The translations under genes were made by a program, and so were the position numbers. From positions 62,001 to 126,000 of the forward strand of contig SFEA01000004.1 in assembly GCA_004557385.1 (NCBI GenBank): a DNA stretch of 64,000 bases, in the 5' to 3' direction. This document shows, one piece after another, positions 46,140 to 54,569 of this stretch. Under the pieces are notes generated by a model, which was not told the origin of the DNA, made no database searches, and worked only from the letters and a program-made list of their open reading frames with translations. How positions within the stretch are numbered: the stretch's first letter is position 1; the number at the start of each line of letters is the position of its first letter. This DNA is from Bacteroidales bacterium (GTDB taxonomy: Bacteria; Bacteroidota; Bacteroidia; Bacteroidales; Muribaculaceae).

Positions 46140-46432
46140 CTTTCTGTTAATTAGTAAGTTATTAAAATATTTAGCATATCTCCAACCGTTAAATGGTCAC
46201 TTCAATGCAAATGTATTTTTAAGAACTTACCTTTGCCCTTCTTCACATAGGCAATAGTGATGCATATGTCAAGCACCGTAATAATCAACGCCTTGGCGCA
46301 AGCATAAGCACAGAAAGACTGGCAACAACTTCTTTCCCAACTCTTGATGGAAAACTATTGAGAGATAGCGAAAAAAGAAATTGCAGAATAGCAGCCCCAA
46401 ACCTCGAGGGCAAAAGCAGTTCCTAATGATTT
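46140..46432 (-). other. 293-base leader between the riboswitch and the giant secreted protein gene
   Basis: No gene is seen in this stretch. It contains a -7-like element (CAAATGTA on the plus strand at 46208-46215, reading TACATTTG on the minus strand) about 70 bases before the ATG, but without a clear TTG at the right distance. A frame of 79 codons that enters from the riboswitch has no coding features. Confidence 0.5.
46208..46215 (-). promoter_or_regulatory. possible proximal -7 element for the giant secreted protein gene
   Basis: Reads TACATTTG on the minus strand, matching TAnnTTTG. The -33 position lacks TTG, so support is partial. If active it would bypass the upstream riboswitch. 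Confidence 0.35.
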
Positions 46433-46628
46433 GGCAGGTCTTCTGACTTTGCTCAGCCTTGCGTTTCGGTACCTTCCCATTGTCTTTCCAGACCGACAAC
46501 AGTGGCATTCCATGCCGAAACAGGCTTTATGTTTAAGTGTGAGCATTACAGCAGCGGGTCTGTTCGGGATTTTCACCCGATTCCCTTTTCAGCCGACAAA
46601 CGATGGAGTTTCATTTGTCTGTCACCAA
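46433..46628 (-). promoter_or_regulatory. cobalamin riboswitch
   Basis: On the minus strand the core is clear: GGGAATCGGGTGAAAATCCC, then GAACAGACCCGCTGCTGTAA (between 46543 and 46588), the GGGAAGGTACCGAAACGCAAG region, and the closing B12-box relative GTCAGAAGACCTGCC at the 3' side (46433-46447). These match the conserved core of adenosylcobalamin-binding RNA. The aptamer faces the giant secreted protein gene, whose start is about 290 bases downstream. The boundary at the 5' side is approximate. Confidence 0.9.
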
Positions 46629-46647
46629 ACATTTCCATTTCTGCGAG

Positions 46648-46677
46648 CAAAGATAATGTGTTTTTCTCGATTCGCAA
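46648..46677 (-). promoter_or_regulatory. promoter of the cobalamin riboswitch transcript
   Basis: On the minus strand: TTG, 19 bases, TATCTTTG. Start of transcription is expected near 46641, a few bases before the aptamer, so the riboswitch has its own promoter and is not just part of the upstream hydrolase message. Confidence 0.75.
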
Positions 46678-46791
46678 GCACTAAGCAGGATATTTTTATA
46701 TCGCCGCATTAGGCAACAACGCCACAAACCAACATCAAAGATACTGATTTCCAACCTATTACATCGAAACAAAAAAAATACGATAAATATC

Positions 46792-47562
46792 CTATTGGCG
46801 AATTTGAGCAAAAAGCCACTTCATGAAATCGGGTTGCGAAAACGCCGGATTCCAGCTGCCATGCGCCACGCCCGGGAACTCGGTGTATTTCACCTCGGCA
46901 CCAACGGCACGCAGCTTGCGGTAAGCCTCACGCGACCCGTCGAGCGGCACAGTAGTGTCGGCGTCGCCATGATAGATGCTCCACTTGGTGTGCTTCACTG
47001 CCTCGGTGATGCGCTCCGGATTCACCGTACCGCAAATCGGCACCGCTGCAGCAAACAGCTCGGGATAGCGTATCACCATATCGTAGGTTGCCATTGCGCC
47101 CATCGACAGCCCTATCACATACACCCGGCGCGAGTCGACATGCTGCTCGGCAAGATACTTGGTGATGAGCTGATGCACCTGGCTTACAAACGCCGATGGC
47201 TGCTCTTGTATGGTCATTTCGCTCGGCACAAGCGACAACGGACGATTGATGTAGGCACCATATTTACCGCTGGGGCATTGCGGGAAAATCGCATAGCACG
47301 GATACTTCTCGCGATTAACCGGATTGAGGAACTGCTGCGAACCGTGTAAAAGCTGCGCCTGATTGTCCTCACCACGCTCGCCGGCGCCATGCAGAAACAC
47401 CACCAACGGATAGCTTTTGCCCTGCTCAATCTGCTGCGGAGCAAGCGCACAATAGCGCAATGTGTCGCCGCCAACAATCAGTTCACACTTCTCATATCTC
47501 TCTTGTGCCGTGGCTGCAACACACATAATTGCCGCAACCATCATCAACATCATCTTTCTCAT
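46792..47562 (-). CDS. secreted alpha/beta hydrolase (esterase family)
   Basis: 256 residues from the ATG at 47562, which gives a signal peptide (MRKMMLMMVAAIMCVAATA); a longer frame from 47601 has a less likely N-terminus. Core motifs: the oxyanion region VVFLHGAGERGEDNQ, the nucleophile GLSMGAMATYD, the acid DADTTVPLDGS, and the histidine in PGVAHGSWNP. This resembles polyhydroxybutyrate-depolymerase-like and phospholipase/carboxylesterase-like secreted enzymes. The natural ester is unknown, but acetyl or feruloyl groups on glycans are common targets. Confidence 0.88.
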   Translation of the reverse strand: MRKMMLMMVAAIMCVAATAQERYEKCELIVGGDTLRYCALAPQQIEQGKSYPLVVFLHGAGERGEDNQAQLLHGSQQFLNPVNREKYPCYAIFPQCPSGKYGAYINRPLSLVPSEMTIQEQPSAFVSQVHQLITKYLAEQHVDSRRVYVIGLSMGAMATYDMVIRYPELFAAAVPICGTVNPERITEAVKHTKWSIYHGDADTTVPLDGSREAYRKLRAVGAEVKYTEFPGVAHGSWNPAFSQPDFMKWLFAQIRQ

Positions 47563-47670
47563 AGCATTATGTTTTTTTCTTTGCCAACAAAAATAGCACA
47601 AATTTCAGAAAAACTGCATTCTTTTGCCTCAGTTTTTCCAATTGTCTGGCAAATCAGTCATCCCGCCCCG

Positions 47671-47713
47671 AAAAACAGTCGAGGGCAGAAAGCGTTCTCG
47701 CTTTCAGCCCTCG
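47671..47713 (-). terminator. intrinsic terminator after the Bax-inhibitor family gene
   Basis: CGAGGGC (47680-47686) pairs with GCCCTCG (47707-47713), extended by an inner GAAAGCG/CGCTTTC stem with a 4-base loop. On the minus strand the stem is followed by ACTGTTTTTC. Confidence 0.85.
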
Positions 47714-47742
47714 GCGTATATTTTAGTGATAAGCTCGTAATC

Positions 47743-48444
47743 TTAGTCGCGGCTGCCGCCAAAGAAGCGCAGCAAATACAGGAACAAGTTCACAAAATCG
47801 AGATACAGGCTCAATGCACCGAATGTTGCCAACTTCTCAGCCGAAGTGCCATCGGTGGCATACATCGCCGCATTTTTGATTTTCTGTGTGTCCCAAGCAG
47901 TGAGACCGATGAAGATAGCCACACCGGCAAGGCTGATTATCCATTCCATGCCGCTGCTCTTGAGGAAGATGTTCACCACCGAGCAGATAATCAAGCCGAT
48001 GAGCGCCATGAACATTATCGAGCCAAACTTGGTTAAATCGTTTGATGTAGTGAAGCCATAAATGCTCATTGCAGCAAACACGCCGGCTGTGATGAGGAAT
48101 GTCATTCCCACCGAAGTGGCGGTGTAGAGCAACAAGATTGACGAGAACACCACGCCGGTGAGCACGCTATACAGGTAGAACAGCAGCGTAGCCGAAGTGA
48201 TGCTCAATTTGTTGAGTCTGCCCGAAAGCACAAGCACAACAGCAATTTGCGAAATCACTAATCCGATGGTTACAAACGAGTTTCCAAAGATTAGCTGCAA
48301 AATTGCTTCGTTGCTCGACACATACATCGATGTGGCGGCTGTCACCAACATTGCAACAAGCATCTTCACATATACGCGGCGCATCACCTTGTTAGCCAAG
48401 GTGCCTGCGTTGGGCGATTGCACATAGTTGAAATTTTCGTTCAT
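47743..48444 (-). CDS. Bax inhibitor-1/YccA family membrane protein
   Basis: 233 residues with seven hydrophobic segments. The C-terminal signature GLTAWDTQKIKNAAM and the last helix (LYLDFVNLFLYLLRFFGG) are typical. Members may act as calcium-leak channels or modulate FtsH; the bacterial role is not well settled. Single gene with its own terminator. Confidence 0.92.
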   Translation of the reverse strand: MNENFNYVQSPNAGTLANKVMRRVYVKMLVAMLVTAATSMYVSSNEAILQLIFGNSFVTIGLVISQIAVVLVLSGRLNKLSITSATLLFYLYSVLTGVVFSSILLLYTATSVGMTFLITAGVFAAMSIYGFTTSNDLTKFGSIMFMALIGLIICSVVNIFLKSSGMEWIISLAGVAIFIGLTAWDTQKIKNAAMYATDGTSAEKLATFGALSLYLDFVNLFLYLLRFFGGSRD

Positions 48445-48552
48445 TGTTGATTTTCCTTTCTTAAATAAATGCTTTTAAACATAACTGTATTTTCACTGTT
48501 TGCCTATTTTTGACTAATGGCAAAAGCAAAAGTTTAACGCCCAAGGGCATTA

Positions 48553-50406
48553 TCACATGCGCTGAGGCATTTCAATGCCAAGCAAACCAATGCCGCGGCG
48601 GGCAATCTCAGCCACCTGACGCGACAATACCAAGCGGAAGGCACGCACCTGAGCATCGGCTTCACCAAGAATGGTGTAGTCGTGATAGAATTGGTTGTAT
48701 TCCTTCACCAGTTCGTATACAAAGTTGGCAATCAATGCCGGGCTGTAGGTGCGACCGGCTTCGGCAACTACCGATGGGAAATCGGCGAGACGCTGAATCA
48801 GTGTCACCTCCTTTTCATTTGGCTCAACTGCACTGATGTCGGCACTCAGGTCGGCTGGCGCAGCTTTGCGCAGCAGCGACTGAATGCGGGCGTAGGTGTA
48901 TTGGATGAACGGACCGGTGTTGCCGTTAAAGTCAATCGATTCTCTGGGGTTGAACATCATGTTCTTGCGAGGGTCAACCTTCAGCAAGAAGTATTTCAGA
49001 GCGCCCAAACCAACGATGCGGGCGATTTCGTTCTTTTCGTCTTCGGTGAAATCGCTCACCTTGCCCTTTGCAGCGTTTTCCTGCTCGCGGGCTTCGATGG
49101 TTTCCTTGGCTTGTCGAATCATTTCGTCCATCAAGTCGTCGGCATCAACCACTGTGCCTTCGCGGCTCTTCATCTTGCCCTCGGGCAATTCAACCATGCC
49201 GTAAGAGAAGTGAACTAGGTCCTTGCCCCACTTGAATCCGAGTTTGTCGAGCAAGAGCGAGAGCACCTGGAAGTGATAATTCTGCTCGTTGCCCACAACG
49301 TAAATCATCTTATCGATTGGATAGTCTTGATAGCGCAGTTTTGCGGTGCCAATGTCCTGAGTCATATACACCGAGGTGCCGTCGCTACGCAACAGCAACT
49401 TGTGGTCGAGCCCGTCGGCGGTGAGGTCAGCCCACACCGAGTTGTCGGGTTTGCGATACATGATGCCTTTCTCCAAGCCCTCGAGCACCTTTTCCTTGCC
49501 TTCAAGGTAGGTGTTGCTCTCGTAGTAAATCTTGTCGAAATCCACGCCAAGGCGCTTGTAGGTTTCGTCGAATCCGGCATACACCCACGAGTTCATCATC
49601 TCCCAAGTGGCGCGCACGTCCTTGTCACCGGCTTCCCACTTTTTCAACATCTCGCGAGCCTCGCGCATGAGCGGCGACTTGGCTTCGGCGGCTGCCTTGC
49701 GTGCTTCGGCTGTCTTTTCGTCATCTTCAGCCACAATGGCGTTCACCTCGGCATCGGTGGCAAGTATCTGCTTCACTTCTTCCTTATAATGTTTGTCGAA
49801 CAGCACATAAAAGTCGCCAATCAAGTGGTCGCCTTTCTTGCCAGCTTTCTCAGGTGTAATGCCGTTACCCCATTTTTGCCAAGCGAGCATCGACTTGCAG
49901 ATGTGTATGCCGCGGTCGTTTACGATGTTGGTTTTAACCACCTTATAGCCATTGGCTTTCATAATCTCCGAAAGGCTGAAGCCAAGCAGATTGTTGCGCA
50001 CATGGCCCAAGTGCAGCGGTTTATTGGTGTTTGGCGACGAATATTCAATCATCACCAATTCGCTATCGGGAGTTTCCTTTTTGAAGCCATAATCGGCATC
50101 GCCGGCAATGTGGTTGAGCACTGAAGCCCAGAACGACGGCTTGATGACGATGTTCAAAAAGCCATTAATCACGTTGAACTTCTCTACCGCATCGCAGTTA
50201 TTCACCAGATATTCGCCAATTTCCTGACCGGTGGCAACAGGATTCTTGCGCGAAGCCTTCAAAAACGGGAACACCACCACCGTAAGGTTGCCTTCAAACT
50301 CTTTCTTAGTGGTTTGCAAAGTCACCTTTTCGGCATCAAAATCCAAGCCGTACAACGCCTTTACGGCATCGGCAGTGGCTTGCATAAGTATGTTATCTAT
50401 CGACAT
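48553..50406 (-). CDS. argS: arginyl-tRNA synthetase
   Basis: 617 residues, class I synthetase. The HIGH-type motif is PLHLGHVRNN (about residue 131), preceded by IEYSSPNTNK; the KMSKS-type motif is GKMKSREGTVVD (about 413). The N-terminal Add-1 domain and the C-terminal anticodon-binding domain (ending LLGIEMPQRM) are present. Confidence 0.96.
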   Translation of the reverse strand: MSIDNILMQATADAVKALYGLDFDAEKVTLQTTKKEFEGNLTVVVFPFLKASRKNPVATGQEIGEYLVNNCDAVEKFNVINGFLNIVIKPSFWASVLNHIAGDADYGFKKETPDSELVMIEYSSPNTNKPLHLGHVRNNLLGFSLSEIMKANGYKVVKTNIVNDRGIHICKSMLAWQKWGNGITPEKAGKKGDHLIGDFYVLFDKHYKEEVKQILATDAEVNAIVAEDDEKTAEARKAAAEAKSPLMREAREMLKKWEAGDKDVRATWEMMNSWVYAGFDETYKRLGVDFDKIYYESNTYLEGKEKVLEGLEKGIMYRKPDNSVWADLTADGLDHKLLLRSDGTSVYMTQDIGTAKLRYQDYPIDKMIYVVGNEQNYHFQVLSLLLDKLGFKWGKDLVHFSYGMVELPEGKMKSREGTVVDADDLMDEMIRQAKETIEAREQENAAKGKVSDFTEDEKNEIARIVGLGALKYFLLKVDPRKNMMFNPRESIDFNGNTGPFIQYTYARIQSLLRKAAPADLSADISAVEPNEKEVTLIQRLADFPSVVAEAGRTYSPALIANFVYELVKEYNQFYHDYTILGEADAQVRAFRLVLSRQVAEIARRGIGLLGIEMPQRM

Positions 50407-50445
50407 AATCTTATTTTTTTATTTATATAATGTATGTTTTCGGTG

Positions 50446-50453
50446 CAAAGATA
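50446..50453 (-). promoter_or_regulatory. argS -7 element
   Basis: Reads TATCTTTG on the minus strand, about 40 bases upstream of the argS start; a TTG lies about 22 bases further upstream. Confidence 0.5.
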
Positions 50454-50556
50454 GTCATTTTTTTTCACCTACACACAACGTAAGACTGTCATTCGGCTGA
50501 ACGACACACATTAAGCACATTAAGCATTGATTGCAATGCCAATGCATACGATGGTT

Positions 50557-53500
50557 TTATTTCACTTTAATGATGTTGCCCGAGACCGGATACCACACAT
50601 AAGCCTCATCTACCGTCATGCCTGCCTTGTCCAATTGACTGATGTAGCCTTGAACCTGGCGGATGTAACGATTGTCGTGGCTGTGGTCGTTGCCAAACTT
50701 ATAATCGACAACAATCACCTTGCCTTGCGGAGTGCGAATAATTCGGTCGGGGCGCTTGCTCGAGCCATCGGCATCGACAATTTCACGCTCATTGAACACC
50801 ACGTTGTCGTTGGCAAACCACTCTGCGGTCCGCTCATTGCTGAGCGCATTGTCGACAAGCGCAACAGCCTCGTCGTAGCAGTCGGCAATTATTCCGCGGC
50901 GGCGGGCACGCTTGAGCACCGAATCGCGGTTGCGCTCACGCTTGAGCATCGAGAACAGTTTGTGCAGCCTAATGCCGCGCTCCTGAATTTCGCTATACGT
51001 TTCGGGCACGCACACGTCCACCTCACGCAATGCCGAGTCGTATTCAGGCACTTCCTGCGGCATAATGTCGTTGGCAGTGGCATTCACTTCTGATTCCGCT
51101 TTTGGAGTGAAAATCTGCTCCAAATTGCCTACGCTGTACACTAATTCGACATCATTCTCCTGCTTATCGATTCCAACCGCCACCTGCGCTGCCTTTCCGG
51201 TTTTTGCAGCAAAGGAAGCATTTATTTCGCAAGCGTTTTCGTCACTAAGCGTTTCGCACACAGCTTTCAACTCATTATTCAACCTCACTCCGTCAATATC
51301 GTCAATTTCAGGCAGGCAGTCGGGAGCAAACATGTGCAGCTCGTTCACGGCACGAGTGAATGCAACGTATGTGCCATTCACGTTGTCGACATAGCTCTCC
51401 GACAATTCTGCTTTGTATATATCTTGAAATTCTTCAAAGTCTTTCACCAAGCTGCTTTTTATGGGCAACAACGGTGGTATTATTTCTTCATCAACACCCA
51501 CAAACATAGGCAAACTCTTCACCACCTCACGTTCAAGCCACATCTGCGGGTCGAGTTTGCACATCTCCCAATCGGCAAACGGAATAATCACACACGGATA
51601 TTCCAGACCTTTCGACTTGTGGATAGTGACAATGTTCACGGCATCGCGTCCTTCGGGCGACGACACCGCCAAATTTTGCTTGTTGTCCCACCACTTCAAG
51701 AATGAGTGAACAGTGGCGTTGCCCGATGCACTATAATCAATCACGCAGTCCATAAGAGCCATCAAAAACGCCTTCTCATTTTCGCGTGTGTCGTCGTCAA
51801 CCACTTGGCAAATTATGTTTTCCACAATCGACACCAAGTCGAACGAGTCGGCACTACCCTTCATCAACTCATCGCGCATGGTAAGATATTCGCGGCTGTA
51901 GCGAGGCTGTGCTGCGGGTTCGCTCTCGCCGTTTCTGTCGCGTTGAAGGTCGTTTTCAAACGCTTTTTTCAGCAATTCGCCAATCTCCATGCCGTGTTCT
52001 TCCGACTCAGGGTCGGCAACATCGGTGCAATGGCTGCTCACACGGCTGTCAAAATCGCGCAACACGCGCTTGATGCGCTCCTCTCTCTCGCGCAGCGCCA
52101 TCAGTTTTTCGTTGTTGCTTTCGGTGTAGTTCAGCGAGTCGAAATATCTCAGATAACTGATTACCGACCTCACCGCGGGCGATTTGCTCAAGAACATCGA
52201 TTCGGCTGACATCACCTCAATGCGGTGTGCTTCGTCGGCGGTTTTATTGTATGCCAATAGTTTGTCGATTATGTTTGCGCCTTCTTTGTTTTTTCGCACC
52301 AGTATGGCTATATCACGCAGTCGATAGCCTCGGCTCCTGATTTCGTTGATGTAGTCGGGCAGCCGTTCCAGCACCTGGTCGCTGAACTTTTTCCCATTCT
52401 CGGGCGCAAAGAAGGTGATTTTCACGGCACCGTCGTTGCAATGCTGCTTGCTGTTGACATCTTGCAGCACATTATCGTAAACGCCACCCACTTCGGTCAT
52501 TCTCACCAGATTCCAGAAGAATGAATTGTTGAACCTGATGATGTTGGGCGTACTGCGCCAGTTCACCACCTTGGTGTTATCGACGTGTACACTATTTTGA
52601 AAATCTTTGATGATGGTGCGCTGAAGCAGCTCGGGGTCGGAATCGCGGAAGCGATAGATGCACTGTTTCTCGTCGCCAATCACCAGATTCTCGCTGCCGA
52701 ATGCCACGCTCTCCTCAAGCAGCGGCTTGAGGTTGCGGTATTGCAGCGCCGATGTGTCTTGAAATTCGTCAATCAAATAATGGTTTATCCACGTGCCCAT
52801 GCGCTCATACACAAACATTACGTTGCTGCTAATCATCACACGCTCAAGCAATTGATTGGTGTCGCTCAGCAGCACCGTGTCGTTGTCGCGCAAAAACTTC
52901 TCCATCTCATTGCCAATCACTCCAAGCAACCCAAACAAATAGAGATTATTCGTCATGTCCTTAAGCAGAGAATTGTTTCTTAGCACCGGGATTGCATCGT
53001 TTGCAAGCTCTTTCATCTTTGCCACCGCTCCGTCGTATACTCCGGTTCTTGCAACATTCTTCCAGTTTCTGTCGGTGCTCCACTTTGACACATCAACATC
53101 TTTTGCAATAAAATCATCAATCTTGCCAATATCCGCCTTATCCTTGTTTATTAACGGATTCTTTAGGCATGCCAAGCCACTAACTTTACTCAATCCGTCA
53201 ACCTTCAAGCCCACCGAATTCAATATTTCAGCAAATCGCTTGGCAAACTCGCCAATGCGCTTGTCGGCATCGGCACTCATTTTCTTCAGCTGACTTTTAA
53301 ACTGCTCAATTCTCGGTTCTCTCTGGCTCTGCGGCTTTTCCGAAGCATCCTGCTGCTCAAACACGTCTTGGAGATACTCCTCAACTTCAGCTCTGTGCTT
53401 CACGAACCACTCTTTCGATAGATTCGCAGCCATATCGCCCAAACCGCTTGACTTGAACACGTTCCACGAGCTGGATTTCAGGTTCGAATCGTAAAACTTT

Positions 53501-54057
53501 TGAAGCATATATTCGCGAAGCCATTGTGCCACGCGGTCGTTGCTGTCCGACGAGCTTCCAACATTCAGGAGCATGTTCTGCACCGCTATAGCCTGGCTGT
53601 ATTTCTGGTCGAGCTCCACAGCATAGTCATAGTCCTGGTCGAGCTCGAAGGCAAATGTTCGCAGCACCGTTTGAAAAAACGAGTCGATGGTGCTCACGTT
53701 GAACGTGGTGTAGTTAAACAGAATCTCTTCCAATGCCTTTCGCGAGGCTTTCTTCAGCAGCTCCGGCGTGGTGTGTAGTTCGGTGGTCAACGGCTTGATA
53801 TAATCGCCTTTGCCCTGGCTCAGCAGCCACAACTCGTTCACAATTCGGCTCTTCATCTCCCCAGTGGCCTTGTTGGTGAACGTCACAGCAAGTATGTGTT
53901 GATGATACTCGGTGCGATTACCCAGCGAATATGTGCCGTCGGCGTTCTTCACGCCCAACAGCAACTTGATGTATTCATACGCCAACTGAAATGTTTTCCC
54001 CGACCCTGCCGATGCTTTGATTATCTGCAACGGCATTGCTTGTGCATTGTCATTCAT
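50557..54057 (-). CDS. UvrD-type helicase-nuclease (RecB/AddA-like)
   Basis: 1166 residues. Superfamily I helicase motifs: ASAGSGKTFQLAYEYI (motif I), LIDEFQDTSALQYRNL (motif II), VIGDEKQCIYRFRDSDPELL (motif III) and VNIVTIHKSKGLEYPCVIIP (motif V). Near the C-terminus GKVIVVDYKFGND has the DxK of a PD-(D/E)xK nuclease. It processes double-strand breaks for recombination. An AddB-type partner, usually next to it in Bacteroidetes, is not adjacent. Starts 22 bases after the SUI1-like gene. Confidence 0.9.
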   Translation of the reverse strand: MNDNAQAMPLQIIKASAGSGKTFQLAYEYIKLLLGVKNADGTYSLGNRTEYHQHILAVTFTNKATGEMKSRIVNELWLLSQGKGDYIKPLTTELHTTPELLKKASRKALEEILFNYTTFNVSTIDSFFQTVLRTFAFELDQDYDYAVELDQKYSQAIAVQNMLLNVGSSSDSNDRVAQWLREYMLQKFYDSNLKSSSWNVFKSSGLGDMAANLSKEWFVKHRAEVEEYLQDVFEQQDASEKPQSQREPRIEQFKSQLKKMSADADKRIGEFAKRFAEILNSVGLKVDGLSKVSGLACLKNPLINKDKADIGKIDDFIAKDVDVSKWSTDRNWKNVARTGVYDGAVAKMKELANDAIPVLRNNSLLKDMTNNLYLFGLLGVIGNEMEKFLRDNDTVLLSDTNQLLERVMISSNVMFVYERMGTWINHYLIDEFQDTSALQYRNLKPLLEESVAFGSENLVIGDEKQCIYRFRDSDPELLQRTIIKDFQNSVHVDNTKVVNWRSTPNIIRFNNSFFWNLVRMTEVGGVYDNVLQDVNSKQHCNDGAVKITFFAPENGKKFSDQVLERLPDYINEIRSRGYRLRDIAILVRKNKEGANIIDKLLAYNKTADEAHRIEVMSAESMFLSKSPAVRSVISYLRYFDSLNYTESNNEKLMALREREERIKRVLRDFDSRVSSHCTDVADPESEEHGMEIGELLKKAFENDLQRDRNGESEPAAQPRYSREYLTMRDELMKGSADSFDLVSIVENIICQVVDDDTRENEKAFLMALMDCVIDYSASGNATVHSFLKWWDNKQNLAVSSPEGRDAVNIVTIHKSKGLEYPCVIIPFADWEMCKLDPQMWLEREVVKSLPMFVGVDEEIIPPLLPIKSSLVKDFEEFQDIYKAELSESYVDNVNGTYVAFTRAVNELHMFAPDCLPEIDDIDGVRLNNELKAVCETLSDENACEINASFAAKTGKAAQVAVGIDKQENDVELVYSVGNLEQIFTPKAESEVNATANDIMPQEVPEYDSALREVDVCVPETYSEIQERGIRLHKLFSMLKRERNRDSVLKRARRRGIIADCYDEAVALVDNALSNERTAEWFANDNVVFNEREIVDADGSSKRPDRIIRTPQGKVIVVDYKFGNDHSHDNRYIRQVQGYISQLDKAGMTVDEAYVWYPVSGNIIKVK

Positions 54058-54079
54058 ACTTTTTCCTTATATATTTTTG

Positions 54080-54436
54080 TTATATTATTCTTGCTTTCAA
54101 GCCTTTAGCTTTAAGAAAAGCCAACACCTTGTCGCGTTTGTCGCCTTGCAGAAGCACCTCGCCACAACGTGCCGAGCCGCCCACTCCGCAATGAGCCTTG
54201 AGTTCGCGCGCCAACTGCTGCAAAGTGTCGTCGTCGCAAAGCAAATCAGTCACCAACGTCACCACCTTGCCCTTGCGGCAATGCTTGTCGAGCACGATGT
54301 TCACCCAGTCTTTGCCTTGCTGCTCAGCCACCGAAGCCGGTTGCTCGGCTACTGGTTCCTCGGCTGCCTTTTCGGCTTCGAGCTGCTCAAGTTCGGCGCC
54401 AAACGCAGCGCCAAGTTTATCTCTCCAATCTTCCAT
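54080..54436 (-). CDS. SUI1/eIF1-like translation factor (YciH family)
   Basis: 118 residues from the ATG at 54436 (MEDWRDKLGAAF); the longer frame from 54499 adds an unlikely N-terminus. A glutamate-rich first part is followed by the SUI1 domain with CRKGKVVTLVTDLLCDD, KAHCGVGGSARCGEVLLQGD and KVLAFLKAKGLKARII. Bacterial YciH may discriminate initiator complexes; its role is not settled. Probably co-transcribed with the helicase. Confidence 0.9.
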   Translation of the reverse strand: MEDWRDKLGAAFGAELEQLEAEKAAEEPVAEQPASVAEQQGKDWVNIVLDKHCRKGKVVTLVTDLLCDDDTLQQLARELKAHCGVGGSARCGEVLLQGDKRDKVLAFLKAKGLKARII

Positions 54437-54533
54437 TATTTTTCTAATTTCAATTTTGCTATAATATTGCGAATTTACAAAATTCCCACCAATTATCACC
54501 TTTTTGCATCACATATTTTTCACCAAGATTCAC

Positions 54534-54541
54534 TATATTTG
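54534..54541 (+). promoter_or_regulatory. -7 element TATATTTG before the MG2/plug gene
   Basis: TATATTTG fits TAnnTTTG and lies 29 bases before the chosen ATG. No TTG at the preferred spacing. Confidence 0.4.
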
Positions 54542-54569
54542 CAACAATCAAAACAAATACAGAATAGCC

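Noticed and set aside
46240..46262. TTGACA-like sequence followed by TATGCA-like bases before the giant protein gene
   Set aside because: It resembles an E. coli sigma-70 site, but Bacteroidetes use a different consensus, so I do not count it as a promoter.
46269..46508. 79-codon minus-strand frame starting inside the cobalamin riboswitch
   Set aside because: It covers part of the conserved aptamer RNA and reads as a random cysteine-rich sequence; no ribosome-binding site or homology.
54504..54569. 22-residue N-terminal extension of the MG2/plug protein
   Set aside because: The ATG at 54570 gives a normal signal peptide and the extension overlaps the predicted promoter.
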